This document shows positions 16,865-25,275 of a DNA stretch of 42,673 nt, piece after piece. The position numbers and the translations under genes were made by a program. The notes below the pieces were generated by a model, which did no database searches, was not told the DNA's origin, and saw only the letters and a list, made by a program, of their open reading frames with translations. Positions within the stretch are counted from its first letter, which is position 1; each line of letters starts with the position of its first letter. The DNA is from Phycisphaerae bacterium (GTDB lineage: Bacteria; Planctomycetota; Phycisphaerae; Sedimentisphaerales; UBA12454). The stretch spans positions 1 to 42,673 of the forward strand of contig JAPLMW010000071.1 in assembly GCA_026386845.1 (NCBI GenBank), in the 5' to 3' direction.

Positions 16865-17917
16865 TTAGTCCGGGTTGTATTGTAAGATTTTTTGCTTAAG
16901 TTTTCTGCACATCTGGCCTGGATTTTCAGCTTTGCAGATGCAGGAAGAAACTGCGATTCTTTTTGCTCCAGCCTGAAGAACTTTTTCAATATTCTCCAGG
17001 TTAATGCCGCCGATTGCGACAGCTTCGGTGGGTTTGTCCTTCAGAAACGAAATCGCCTTGGATACATACTCAAGACCGCAAACATCGACCTGTTGTTTGG
17101 TGTCTGTTGAAAAAACTGAGCCTAATCCTACATAATGCGGCCTATGCTCAACCGCTTTCATAAGTTCAGCCATTGAATGTGTACTTATTCCTGTGATAAG
17201 GGGCTTGAGCTGGCACTTGCGAACTTCCTCGATTGGCAGGTCGTTCTGGCCGAGGTGAATTCCATCGGCCTGTGCTGCGACAGCTATGTCTATTCTGTCG
17301 TTGATTATGCTTATGACGCTATGGTGTTTGCATAAATCAACAAACCTTTTGGAAAGCGAGAGGAATTCCGCATCTGTTATATTCTTTGCCCGCAATTGCA
17401 GGCAATCGGCTCCGTTTTCGGCACAAGCCTTTGAAACAGCCATCACATCCGGGCAGCTTTCAACGGTAATAATGCCATAAAGTCTTACTTTTGCGAATTT
17501 TAAGGCGCCGAAGCCAAACAGGGCAATATCTTTTTCAAGTGTGTAGCAATCGTAACGCAGCCGTTCAAACGCATTGGCTGTTGCTGCGTCTATGGTTGCG
17601 GCAGTTTCAGCAAGAACTCTTAATGCCTCAGTAGTTCTTGCGAAGCCGGCGGTAACGCAGTCTTCAAGCCCGCCTCGTTTCATTTGCTCAGCGACTTTCA
17701 TTCCGCAGCCGATGTCGTTTTCGGTATCACGAGCAGTAACAAGTCGTTGCGTATCAAATTTGCCGACAGCGGAGCTTAATTGATGTCTGGCCTGTTTACA
17801 GCGGCTGCTGAGAGCTTCATTATTCAGGGCAAATCTGCAGAATTCCTCTGCTATGCGCAGGCCTTCGCGTGCACGGTTGAAATTAGCATCTATGATCCTG
17901 TAAATCGCCTGGTTCAT
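16865..17917 (-). CDS. thiE: Thiamine-phosphate synthase with N-terminal helical domain
   Basis: ThiE joins the thiazole and pyrimidine phosphates to form thiamine phosphate. The catalytic barrel occupies about residues 145-350: LQLRAKNITDAEF, INDRIDIAVAAQADGIHLGQ, GISTHSMAEL, VGLGSVFSTDTKQ and AIGGINLENI. In front is a helical domain of about 135 residues (IDANFNRAREGLRIAEEFCRF), found in the longer ThiE proteins of planctomycetes, cyanobacteria and some others; its role is not well known. No TPP riboswitch was found upstream. On the minus strand TATAAT (17931-17926) stands only 8 bases before the ATG, so the message may be leaderless. Confidence 0.92.
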   Translation of the reverse strand: MNQAIYRIIDANFNRAREGLRIAEEFCRFALNNEALSSRCKQARHQLSSAVGKFDTQRLVTARDTENDIGCGMKVAEQMKRGGLEDCVTAGFARTTEALRVLAETAATIDAATANAFERLRYDCYTLEKDIALFGFGALKFAKVRLYGIITVESCPDVMAVSKACAENGADCLQLRAKNITDAEFLSLSKRFVDLCKHHSVISIINDRIDIAVAAQADGIHLGQNDLPIEEVRKCQLKPLITGISTHSMAELMKAVEHRPHYVGLGSVFSTDTKQQVDVCGLEYVSKAISFLKDKPTEAVAIGGINLENIEKVLQAGAKRIAVSSCICKAENPGQMCRKLKQKILQYNPD

Positions 17918-18322
17918 AGCGTTAGATTATAAAGGTACACAAGGGAAAATTAAAGCAGGAAAGCGGTTATGGTAATTTGCGCAAAAAAAGGAGCTGCCTC
18001 CTCCCGGCCAGCTCCCAAACCAAACGCAATATATAACTTAACAGGGCTCTTTTTTTAGTTTTTTTAGCCCTGGTTGCGTCCAGAGGGGGGTCTCTACTTC
18101 TTCCTCCTCCAAGGAATTCATAGAGCCCCTCCCGCCAATAATGGCTTAAAATTGAGCAAAGGTTATGCCAGAATTTTTTAGTATTAAATCACTACATCTA
18201 AATTGACTACAAAGACAGGTTTCAGAACAAGTTATCAGCAGATTTTCTCGCCAAATTTACGCTTAAAGGTATGTTAAAGTTTAGCAGTGTGTTGTCTTTG
18301 GGCAACACAAGGGGTGATAACA

Positions 18323-18376
18323 ATGTTGAAAAGTCGTTTTTTATCGGCTCTAAGGTCTTGTAAGAGGCGGAGGTAG
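18323..18376 (+). CDS. Possible 17-codon basic leader peptide
   Basis: ATG at 18323 follows AAGGGGTG at good spacing and encodes MLKSRFLSALRSCKRRR, ending in TAG. The last codons contain GGCGGAGG, which is the ribosome-binding site of the next small ORF (18381). The tandem layout, strong Shine-Dalgarno sequences and a hairpin directly upstream suggest a leader peptide. It may equally be chance. No homology was recognised. Confidence 0.3.
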   Translation: MLKSRFLSALRSCKRRR

Positions 18377-18380
18377 TAAA

Positions 18381-18572
18381 ATGTTTAAAAAAAGCAACAA
18401 CGATTTGGGTCATATTACGGTTTTTCTAACGTCTGTCATAAACGGCCCTTGGCTCTCTGTTATTGGTCTGGCACAGCCAATTATCGAAAATACGCTTGTT
18501 TTTCTCTATGCCGTCGGGTCGCAGGCCGATAAACGTTTCTTTTTATTATTAGTTGAAAACTTCTGTAATTAA
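18381..18572 (+). CDS. Small hypothetical protein (63 aa)
   Basis: The open frame starts at ATG 18381 behind a strong GGAGG (7-11 bases upstream) that overlaps the end of a possible leader peptide. The product has a basic start (MFKKSNN), a hydrophobic middle (HITVFLTSVINGPWLSVIGL) and a second hydrophobic stretch (TLVFLYAVG), so it could insert in a membrane. It ends 66 bases before mprF. I do not recognise the family; it is supported by the start signal only. Confidence 0.35.
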   Translation: MFKKSNNDLGHITVFLTSVINGPWLSVIGLAQPIIENTLVFLYAVGSQADKRFFLLLVENFCN

Positions 18573-18638
18573 TTAAGCCTGTTTGACAAATAGACAAAGC
18601 AACGGCAAAATAAAGTTAATGAATAAGCCGGTGATTAT

Positions 18639-21188
18639 GTGAGTAAGAAAATATTTCGTTATTTTGGCAGTCTGGCGGGCATTTGTTTGTTCTGTGTTGC
18701 ACTGGTTATTATCCATCACAGGCTTAAGCAGTATCATTTCAGCGATATTATGGCACAGGTACATCAGACCCCTTTTGTATATTTGCTTTTGGCTGTATTG
18801 CTGACGGTTCTGGATTACACTGTTTTGACATTTTACGATACATTGGCTCTTCGTTACCTTCGTCATCAGCTCAGATACCCCCAGATTGCGTTTGCTTCCT
18901 TTGTGGGATACGTTTTCGGCCATAATCTGACTATATTAGGCGGCAGTACCGCCAAGCATCGAATCTATTCCGCCCTGGGAATTTCAACAGCCGAGATCGC
19001 AAAACTGATTGTATTCTGCAGTGTTACATTCTGGCTGGGATTTTTTAGTCTTGCCGGTATCGTCTTTATCTTTCTTCACCAGCAAATTCCTGCTGCATTG
19101 CACATACCGCTTGTCTCGGTCAAACCTTTGGGATTTGTTTTTATAGCAGCCGTAATCGGATACGTGGTCTATGCCGGTTTAAGCAAAAAACCTTTGAAAT
19201 TTGGCGGCTGGGAATTTGCCAGATTAAGTCCTGCGATTCTGCTCGGGCAGATAGTACTCGCCTGTACGGACTGGCTTCTCGCCTGCGGCGTTCTTTATGT
19301 TTTGCTTCCGGCCGGAACAGGACTAAGTTTCTTTCAGTTTGTCGGCATTTTTCTGCTTGCTCAGATAGCCGGTCTTTCAAGTTATATCCCCGGCGGCCTG
19401 GGAGTTTTTGAAACGGTAATTCTTTTGTTGTTGGCGCCGTTAGTTGAGCCATCTGCCGTCTTCGGCGCTCTTTTACTTTATCGCCTGATTTATTACCTGA
19501 TACCCTTTGGCTTTGCCGCCGGTTCTCTGGTGGTATATGAGCTGATTACGGGCAGAAAAGCATTAAGAGGAGCCGGCGCCGTATTTGGAAAATGGACCTC
19601 AATGATTACGCCTCAATTTCTCGCCCTGACAAGTTTTGTTGCCGGAATAGTTCTTCTTTTTTCCGGGGCTTTGCCGGCCGTCAGGGGGCGAATGTCGGTG
19701 TTGAGAGATATGCTGCCGCTTCCCGCAATTGAGCTTTCTCATTTCCTGGCCAGCATCGCCGGGGCGTTGTTATTACTGCTTGCGAGAGGTCTTCAACGCC
19801 GGATAAACATAGCGTATCATCTGACAATTATATTACTTGTCGCCGGTACGGTTTTTTCCCTGCTGAAAGGTTTTGATTATGAGGAAGCCGTGATTTTGTC
19901 TGTGATACTGCTGGCCTTTCTGCCCTGCCGCAGGGAATTTTATCGCAAGGCCGCTCTTTTTGCCCGGCGTTTTGAGCCGTTGTGGTTCCTGATGGTTGCC
20001 ATAGTGATAATTTGTTCTACCTGGGTAGGATTTTTCTCTTACAGACATCTCGAATATTCAAATCAGCTTTGGTGGCAGTTTGCGTTTCACAGCGATGCGC
20101 CGCGATTTCTCCGCGCCGCATCCGGCGCTGTTATTGTTGTTCTTTTGTATGCTGTTACGCAGCTGTTGCTGCCTCGTAAGCCGAAGATGGAAATTCCTCA
20201 GACGGATGAATTACAGACCGTGCGGCGGATTGTAAATTCATCGCCTGAAATATCCGCAAATCTTGCCCTGCTCGGCGACAAACATTTTCTGCTGAATGAC
20301 AAAAATAACGCTTTTATTATGTATGGCGTCGAAGGCAGAAGCTGGATAGCGATGGGCGACCCTGTCGGACCGGAAGATGAGTGGGGCGAGCTGCTGTGGA
20401 AATTCAGGGAGTTTTGCAGCTATTACGACGGCTGGCCTGTTTTTTATCAGATTGAAAATACTCATCTCGATTTATATCTCGATATAGGAATGTCTTTTTT
20501 GAAACTGGGAGAGGAAGCCCGCGTCAATATGAAGGATTTTTCCCTCGAGGGGGCTTTGCACAGGGATTTGCGGCAGACCCGCAACAAAATTCAGAAGCAG
20601 GACTATACATTTGAAATAATACCGCAGGAGATGACTGAACAGATTATCGATAAACTCCGGAACATTTCCGATATGTGGCTGAAGGAAAAGAATGCGAGAG
20701 AAAAAAGATTTTCACTTGGCTCTTTCAGCAGACAGTACATAGAGAATTTTCCTATAGCGATAGTGCGCAAAGGCGGGGACATAAAGGCGTTCGCCAATAT
20801 CTGGGCAACCGGACAAAAGGAGGAATTATCTGTTGATTTAATGCGACAATCGGCGGATTGCCCGAACGGCATTATGGATTATCTTTTTGCTGAAATGATG
20901 CTCTGGGGCAAAGAGCAGGGATATGAATGGTTCAATCTCGGTATGGCTCCTTTATCAGGCTTGACCGACAACACCTTGGCGCCGTTGTGGCACAGGTTTG
21001 GAACATTTGTTTTCAGGCACGGCGAACACTTTTATAATTTTAACGGATTAAGACACTACAAGCAGAAATTCAATCCGGTATGGCAGCCCAGATACCTGGC
21101 TTGTCCGAGAGGCTTGATGCTTCCTCGTATTTTAACAAATCTTACCAGCCTTGTTTCCGGCGGAATTACAGGAGCGGTTGCCAAATAG
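18639..21188 (+). CDS. mprF: Bifunctional lysylphosphatidylglycerol flippase/synthetase MprF-like
   Basis: MprF adds an amino acid from aminoacyl-tRNA to phosphatidylglycerol and flips the product, lowering surface negative charge and giving resistance to cationic peptides. The 849 residues begin with many hydrophobic segments (about 1-510), including the flippase signature region YIPGGLGVFETVILLLL. The cytoplasmic DUF2156/GNAT-like synthase domain (about 530-849) shows AFIMYGVEGRSWIAMGDPVG, FNLGMAPLSGL and LRHYKQKFNPVWQPRYL. The start is GTG at 18639; an in-frame TAA lies just upstream, so it cannot extend far. Its amino-acid specificity (Lys or Ala) cannot be told from sequence by eye. It stands alone, with small ORFs before it. 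Confidence 0.88.
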   Translation: MSKKIFRYFGSLAGICLFCVALVIIHHRLKQYHFSDIMAQVHQTPFVYLLLAVLLTVLDYTVLTFYDTLALRYLRHQLRYPQIAFASFVGYVFGHNLTILGGSTAKHRIYSALGISTAEIAKLIVFCSVTFWLGFFSLAGIVFIFLHQQIPAALHIPLVSVKPLGFVFIAAVIGYVVYAGLSKKPLKFGGWEFARLSPAILLGQIVLACTDWLLACGVLYVLLPAGTGLSFFQFVGIFLLAQIAGLSSYIPGGLGVFETVILLLLAPLVEPSAVFGALLLYRLIYYLIPFGFAAGSLVVYELITGRKALRGAGAVFGKWTSMITPQFLALTSFVAGIVLLFSGALPAVRGRMSVLRDMLPLPAIELSHFLASIAGALLLLLARGLQRRINIAYHLTIILLVAGTVFSLLKGFDYEEAVILSVILLAFLPCRREFYRKAALFARRFEPLWFLMVAIVIICSTWVGFFSYRHLEYSNQLWWQFAFHSDAPRFLRAASGAVIVVLLYAVTQLLLPRKPKMEIPQTDELQTVRRIVNSSPEISANLALLGDKHFLLNDKNNAFIMYGVEGRSWIAMGDPVGPEDEWGELLWKFREFCSYYDGWPVFYQIENTHLDLYLDIGMSFLKLGEEARVNMKDFSLEGALHRDLRQTRNKIQKQDYTFEIIPQEMTEQIIDKLRNISDMWLKEKNAREKRFSLGSFSRQYIENFPIAIVRKGGDIKAFANIWATGQKEELSVDLMRQSADCPNGIMDYLFAEMMLWGKEQGYEWFNLGMAPLSGLTDNTLAPLWHRFGTFVFRHGEHFYNFNGLRHYKQKFNPVWQPRYLACPRGLMLPRILTNLTSLVSGGITGAVAK

Positions 21189-21196
21189 CCTACAAA

Positions 21197-21472
21197 TTAC
21201 AGGTCGGCATCCTGTTCAATTCGGATTTTGACGTTGTTTCTGCCGTCGTTATCTTTATTGGTTTTTATCGTGCCTATAAAAATTCTGATTGCGTTAAAGC
21301 AGCAGACAAAACCTACCACGATAAAAATTGCAGCAGCGATAACAGCAAGAACTTCCTTGAGAATCCAGACAAGCGTGCCGAAACCGATAAGCAGTAACCC
21401 CACAACAAAAAGCCCCTTTGCGTAGCCTTTTGAGAACTGATTAAACGAATTTGAATAAAAATTGAAAAGCAT
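21197..21472 (-). CDS. Small two-helix membrane protein (91 aa), hypothetical
   Basis: The product has a polar start, two long hydrophobic segments (GLFVVGLLLIGFGTLVWILK and VLAVIAAAIFIVVGFVCCF) and a charged tail (TNKDNDGRNNVKIRIEQD). This pattern and the snug convergent fit with mprF (9 bases between the stops) support a real gene. It lies downstream of groEL on the same strand, separated by an inverted repeat. No family recognised. Confidence 0.6.
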   Translation of the reverse strand: MLFNFYSNSFNQFSKGYAKGLFVVGLLLIGFGTLVWILKEVLAVIAAAIFIVVGFVCCFNAIRIFIGTIKTNKDNDGRNNVKIRIEQDADL

Positions 21473-21479
21473 ACTAATT

Positions 21480-21560
21480 TAGCCACCAAGACACGAAGAC
21501 ACTAAGGACGAAAAAGATATAATTTAAAATACTTTGTGCCTTAGTGCCTTCGTAGCTATT
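21480..21560. repeat. Imperfect long inverted repeat after groEL
   Basis: ACGAAGACACTAAGG on the left pairs with CCTTAGTGCCTTCGT on the right, around an AT-rich core. The right arm is followed by TAGCTA and T5 on the plus strand. The text CCACCAAGACACGAAGACAC resembles simple dispersed repeats seen in other genomes. It might also end groEL transcription. Confidence 0.5.
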
Positions 21561-21565
21561 TTTCC

Positions 21566-23188
21566 TTAATACATTCCGCCACCGTGCGGCATTGGCGGAG
21601 TCTCTTTCTTTTCCGGTATTTCGCTGACGATTGCGTCGGTTGTCAGCAGTAATGAAGCGATTGAAGCTCCATTCTGCAGAGCGATGCGTTCGACCTTTGT
21701 CGGAACGATAACGCCGAACTCAATCATATTGCCGTATTCTTTTCTTAAGGCGTCGTAGCCGAAATTGGCATCGTCGCTTTCCATAACTTTCTGGGCGACG
21801 ATTGAGCCGTCAAGGCCTGCATTTGCCGCAATCTGTTTAATTGGTGCAATAACAGCTCTTTTTACGATATCAACGCCGATTCTTTCATCGCCTTTGGTTT
21901 TTATCTTGTCGAGCGCTTTCAGGGTTCGCAGCATTGCGACTCCGCCGCCGGGCAGAATGCCTTCTTCAACAGCTGCTCTGCACGCGTGCATAGCGTCCTC
22001 AACACGGGCCTTTTTCTCTTTCATTTCAGCTTCTGTGGCGGCTCCAACATTAATCTGCGCGACGCCTCCGGAGAGTTTTGCCAGTCTTTCCTTAAGTTTT
22101 TCAATGTCGTAATCGCTCGTTGACGTTTCGATTTCCTTCTTTATCTGCTCGATGCGGCCTTTAATGGTTTCAGTTGTGCCGGCACCCTCTATGATAGTTG
22201 TATTTTCCTTGTCGATAGTAACACGTTTTGCCTGGCCGAGCTGGGAAAGGTCAACGTTTTCAAGCTCGATTCCGAGATCTTCGAATACAGGTTCTCCACC
22301 TGTCAGCACGCCGATATCCGCGAGCATTGCTTTTCGTCTGTCGCCGAAACCGGGAGCTTTTACCGCGGCGCACTGCAGAACACCGCGCAACTTGTTCACT
22401 ACGAGCGTGGCAAGCGCCTCGCCTTCAACATCTTCAGCGATGATGAGCAGCGGCCTGCCGGCTTTAGCGATTTTCTCCAGCAGCGGCACGAGTGATTTTA
22501 TCGAGTTGATTTTCTTTTCATTTATGAGAACGTATGGTTTTTCGAGGACGCAGGTCATATTCTCGAAGTTATTGATGAAGTGAGGACTGATATATCCTTT
22601 ATCGAACTGCATACCTTCAACAAGTTCGACAGTAGTTAGCAGGCTCTGACCTTCCTCAACGGTGATAACGCCGTCTTTGCCGACTTTTTCCATTGCCTGG
22701 GCCATCGTTTTGCCGATTTCGGCATCCTGATTTGCCGAGCAGGTAGCGACCTGTTCGATTTGTTTGCCTGATTCTACAGAGGTGCTCATTTTCTTGAGTT
22801 CTTCGACGATTTTCTCAACGGCCATATCGATGCCGCGTTTTACCTGCATCGGATTGGCGCCCGCGGTGATGTTTTTAAGACCTTCCTCAAAAATAGACTC
22901 AGCAAGGATTGTCGCGGTGGTTGTGCCGTCGCCTGCGACCGTGCTGGTCTTGCTGGCGACTTCCTTTACCATTTGTGCGCCCATATTTTCATAGGAATCT
23001 TCCAGCTCAATTTCCTTTGCGACTGTAACGCCGTCTTTTGTAACGGTCGGCGAACCGTAAGATTTTTCAAGTATTACATTTCTTCCGCAGGGGCCCAGCG
23101 TAACCTTTACCGCCCGGGCAAGTTTTTTTATGCCCTGACGGATTGCCTCGCGGGCCTCGGTGTTAAAAGCAATTTTTTTTGCTGCCAT
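21566..23188 (-). CDS. groL: Chaperonin GroEL (60 kDa)
   Basis: GroEL forms the double-ring folding cage in the cytosol, driven by ATP. All 540 residues align with the family: [33 protein letters not shown] (ATP-site Asp and Thr residues), [20 protein letters not shown] and the Gly-Met-rich tail ending MPHGGGMY. The gene follows groES by 44 bases on the same strand, behind a good AGGAG, so the two form the usual operon. The classical CIRCE operator was looked for upstream of groES and not seen. Confidence 0.97.
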   Translation of the reverse strand: MAAKKIAFNTEAREAIRQGIKKLARAVKVTLGPCGRNVILEKSYGSPTVTKDGVTVAKEIELEDSYENMGAQMVKEVASKTSTVAGDGTTTATILAESIFEEGLKNITAGANPMQVKRGIDMAVEKIVEELKKMSTSVESGKQIEQVATCSANQDAEIGKTMAQAMEKVGKDGVITVEEGQSLLTTVELVEGMQFDKGYISPHFINNFENMTCVLEKPYVLINEKKINSIKSLVPLLEKIAKAGRPLLIIAEDVEGEALATLVVNKLRGVLQCAAVKAPGFGDRRKAMLADIGVLTGGEPVFEDLGIELENVDLSQLGQAKRVTIDKENTTIIEGAGTTETIKGRIEQIKKEIETSTSDYDIEKLKERLAKLSGGVAQINVGAATEAEMKEKKARVEDAMHACRAAVEEGILPGGGVAMLRTLKALDKIKTKGDERIGVDIVKRAVIAPIKQIAANAGLDGSIVAQKVMESDDANFGYDALRKEYGNMIEFGVIVPTKVERIALQNGASIASLLLTTDAIVSEIPEKKETPPMPHGGGMY

Positions 23189-23232
23189 TTTATAATCTCC
23201 TATTTTTTAGACTTTTATTTTTCATTAGTTGT

Positions 23233-23523
23233 TTACTTTTCGATAATTGCCATGATATCTGATTCTTCCATAATCAGGTATTCTTTCCCGTCGAGTTTTA
23301 CTTCGTTGCCGGCATAGCTTGTAAAGAGCACTTCATCATTTTTTTTAACCTGCATCTCGCTTCTTGAGCCGTCGTCGAGAAGTTTTCCGGTGCCGACGCT
23401 GATAACTTTGCCTCGCTGCGGTTTTTCCTTTGCCGAATCCGGCAGAACGATACCGCCGGTCGTCCTGGTCTCGGCTTCGATGCGTTCGACAATTACCTTG
23501 TCGGCCAATGGTCTGATTTTCAT
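23233..23523 (-). CDS. groES: Co-chaperonin GroES (10 kDa)
   Basis: GroES caps the GroEL ring. The 96 residues start MKIRPLADKVIVERIEAE and contain the mobile-loop region TTGGIVLPDSAKEKPQ and the closing EYLIMEESDIMAIIEK. The start has AAAGGA upstream. Only 12 bases separate it from the stop of a receiver-like gene on the same strand, so that gene may be part of the operon. Confidence 0.97.
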   Translation of the reverse strand: MKIRPLADKVIVERIEAETRTTGGIVLPDSAKEKPQRGKVISVGTGKLLDDGSRSEMQVKKNDEVLFTSYAGNEVKLDGKEYLIMEESDIMAIIEK

Positions 23524-23535
23524 TCCTAATTCCTT

Positions 23536-23934
23536 TCAACTATTAAATAAATTACTATTATATCTTTTTACAAAGAGCCTGTGAAGCTGATTCTGAAGCA
23601 GCGGTATATCCACAGGCTTATTCATCACACTGAACACATCAAGTTCAAGCGCTGTCGAAAGTAATTTTTCTTCCGCACTGTCAGCCAGCAGGATACACGG
23701 CAGCAGTGGAAAACTGCTGCGTATAACTTTTATCATACTAAGCCCGTTTAGTATCTTCGAATCCATATCCACAATAGCCGTATGGATTCGCCTCTGCTGT
23801 AAAACGTTTAATGTCTCATCGGCCCGCTTTACTATCAGCAGTTCAACAGATCGGTCTTTGAAAATCCGCCTGACCGCATCCGGCCAGGCCCAGTCCGAAC
23901 CGTTAATAAGTACCTTGATACTATCTATAGTCAT
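23536..23934 (-). CDS. Response-regulator receiver-like protein directly upstream of groES
   Basis: From the ATG at 23934 the product is 132 residues and folds as a single CheY-like domain. The phosphorylatable Asp would be D56 (TAIVDMDSKILNG) and the conserved Lys K106 (VMNKPVD). The first acidic pair at the end of strand 1 is changed (VLINGSDWAWP), so metal binding may be weak. No output domain is present. The open frame extends upstream to 24186, but that part reads as non-coding, and the shorter start restores a normal receiver. The 12-base gap to groES suggests co-transcription, which is unusual. What it controls is unknown. Confidence 0.7.
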   Translation of the reverse strand: MTIDSIKVLINGSDWAWPDAVRRIFKDRSVELLIVKRADETLNVLQQRRIHTAIVDMDSKILNGLSMIKVIRSSFPLLPCILLADSAEEKLLSTALELDVFSVMNKPVDIPLLQNQLHRLFVKRYNSNLFNS

Positions 23935-23988
23935 AGAGTCTCTGCTTCGTATATGCTTGTAAATAAGCAAATTATGTGCCATCACTTT

Positions 23989-24009
23989 ATGACACCACCC
24001 AGTTGTCAT
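23989..24009 (-). promoter_or_regulatory. Candidate operator upstream of the receiver-groES-groEL genes
   Basis: ATGACA and TGTCAT form an inverted repeat with a 9-base spacer, 55 bases before the receiver-like gene. The spacing recalls CIRCE but the arm sequence is different. Speculative. Confidence 0.25.
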
Positions 24010-24179
24010 TAACGCTATATCTATAAAGAAGTTATAAAAATATCCCACTTTTGACCTTTCTGGCAAAATTGCAGTCTCGGCCATTCTCCTCTGCCAGCCT
24101 GACAGTCCGCCTTTTTCTCGTAAAACAGGTCCAAAAATGAATAATATCAAATATTTTATTGATTTTATTAATTTTTCAC

Positions 24180-24207
24180 TTGACATTATTGAATTATATA
24201 TTAATAT
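24180..24207 (+). promoter_or_regulatory. Promoter of the DUF2089 gene
   Basis: TTGACA (24180-24185) and TAATAT (24202-24207) are 16 bases apart, in very AT-rich sequence. It lies in the 317-base divergent space between the receiver-like gene and the DUF2089 gene. Confidence 0.5.
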
Positions 24208-24251
24208 TAGATAATAATATTAAACTTTTTATTATCAAAAAGGACAAAATT

Positions 24252-24527
24252 ATGAAAAAACTACCTTCTATATGCCCGGCCTGTCAAAGTCCGTTAAATA
24301 TCAAAAGGTTATCCTGCCAGAAATGCAGCACTGAAATAGAAGGATTATTTGAACTGCCGGCTTTGGCAAAGTTATCTGTTGAAGACCAGGAGTTTGTCGT
24401 CCAGTTCGTCAGGTGCAGCGGGTCTTTGAAAGAAATGGCTCGGCTGCAAAAACTGAGCTATCCGACCGTGCGAAATCAGCTTGATAATGTTATCGAACAA
24501 ATAAAAATTCCCGAAAACCAACAATAA
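24252..24527 (+). CDS. DUF2089 zinc-ribbon / helix-turn-helix protein
   Basis: The 91-residue protein begins with a zinc ribbon: C8 and C11 (CPACQSPLNIKRLSC), C22 and C25 (CQKC). The rest matches the DUF2089 pattern (FELPALAKLSVEDQEFVVQF, GSLKEMARLQKLSYPTVR), a helix-turn-helix that may bind DNA. The ATG at 24252 is chosen since the conserved ribbon starts right there; the open frame upstream (from 24159) is AT-rich noise over the promoter. A membrane protein gene follows by 20 bases and is likely co-transcribed, so this may be its regulator. Confidence 0.8.
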   Translation: MKKLPSICPACQSPLNIKRLSCQKCSTEIEGLFELPALAKLSVEDQEFVVQFVRCSGSLKEMARLQKLSYPTVRNQLDNVIEQIKIPENQQ

Positions 24528-24547
24528 CAATTTCGAAAGGAACGGTT

Positions 24548-25195
24548 ATGACTAATAACGAATTAAAAAACAATTCTCAAAACAGAACATTAAAACAATG
24601 GCTGTTTAATCCATTTCAGTTTATCGCCGGCGGCAATGCTTTATTTCTGGGTCTGGTTATTATGTTGGCGGCAGCATTCTTAGGCTCATTGGGCGATTTA
24701 CATTTCGATGGAGTAATTGATTTACACATCGGCAAACCTGCGCCGTTATGGTTCTTTATAGCCGAGGTACTGATTGACTGGCTCTGTCTTTCTATAGTGC
24801 TTCTGATTGCCGCTTTTTTCGTGTCACGGTCTTCCTTCAGAATAATTGATGTTTTCGGAACCCAGGCTTTGGCCAGAACACCTTATTTGGCAGCTCTGCT
24901 GGTTATAATGCCTAAGGGTTTTAACAGGTTTGCTGAATACTTGGCAGCTAAGGGAATGCAGCAGCCTACGACAATTACAATTGAAAGCACAGATGTATTA
25001 TTGTTTATCGTTGGAATTGTTGTCGTTCTGTCTATGCTTGTCTGGATGGTGGCCTTAATGTATCGAGCATACAGCGTATCGTGCAATACAAAAGGCGGCA
25101 AGGCTATAATCAGTTTTATAGCAGGATTAATTATTGCGGAAATTTTATCCATTGTGTCAATTTGGCAATTGGCATTGCGGACAGGCTTACGCTAA
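24548..25195 (+). CDS. Multi-pass membrane protein paired with DUF2089 (Yip1-like)
   Basis: The 215 residues contain about five hydrophobic segments: FLGLVIMLAAAFLG, WLCLSIVLLIAAFFV, PYLAALLVIMP, VLLFIVGIVVVLSMLVWMVA and IISFIAGLIIAEILSIVSIW. The pattern recalls the Yip1/YIF1-type membrane proteins that often sit next to DUF2089 regulators. A GAAAGG stands before the start. No catalytic motifs seen. Function unknown; possibly envelope stress or membrane composition sensing by analogy with similar gene pairs. Confidence 0.65.
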   Translation: MTNNELKNNSQNRTLKQWLFNPFQFIAGGNALFLGLVIMLAAAFLGSLGDLHFDGVIDLHIGKPAPLWFFIAEVLIDWLCLSIVLLIAAFFVSRSSFRIIDVFGTQALARTPYLAALLVIMPKGFNRFAEYLAAKGMQQPTTITIESTDVLLFIVGIVVVLSMLVWMVALMYRAYSVSCNTKGGKAIISFIAGLIIAEILSIVSIWQLALRTGLR

Positions 25196-25205
25196 ACGCT
25201 CAATA

Positions 25206-25233
25206 TTGATAATTATTTTTTGTATGCTATAAT
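25206..25233 (+). promoter_or_regulatory. Promoter of the UDP-sugar pyrophosphorylase gene
   Basis: TTGATA (25206-25211) and TATAAT (25228-25233), spacer 16, stand 43 bases before the ATG at 25276. Confidence 0.55.
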
Positions 25234-25275
25234 CCTCAGCCTCGTGCTTTTGTTATTTTTTAAGGTTAAGGAAAT

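Larger units (their letters stand above)
17918..18638. other. Divergent intergenic region with several hairpins between thiE and mprF
   Basis: Three GC-rich stems lie close together: GGAGCTG / CAGCTCC (from 17990), CAGGGCT / AGCCCTG around a T-rich loop (from 18053 back to 18044), and an imperfect pairing of AGGGGGGTCTCT with AGAGCCCCTCC (18083-18133). Another stem TGTGTTG / CAACACA is near 18288-18309. These could be terminators or a small structured RNA. Two small ORFs follow and are listed separately. Confidence 0.45.

Noticed and set aside
17918-18100. TPP riboswitch before thiE
   Set aside because: No THI-box signature on the minus strand, and the -10 box lies only 8 bases before the start codon.
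23524-23580. CIRCE operator before groES
   Set aside because: Looked for TTAGCACTC with its inverted partner; not present.
23935-24186. N-terminal extension of the receiver-like protein
   Set aside because: The extension has no domain character, covers the divergent promoter region, and the shorter start gives a normal receiver length.
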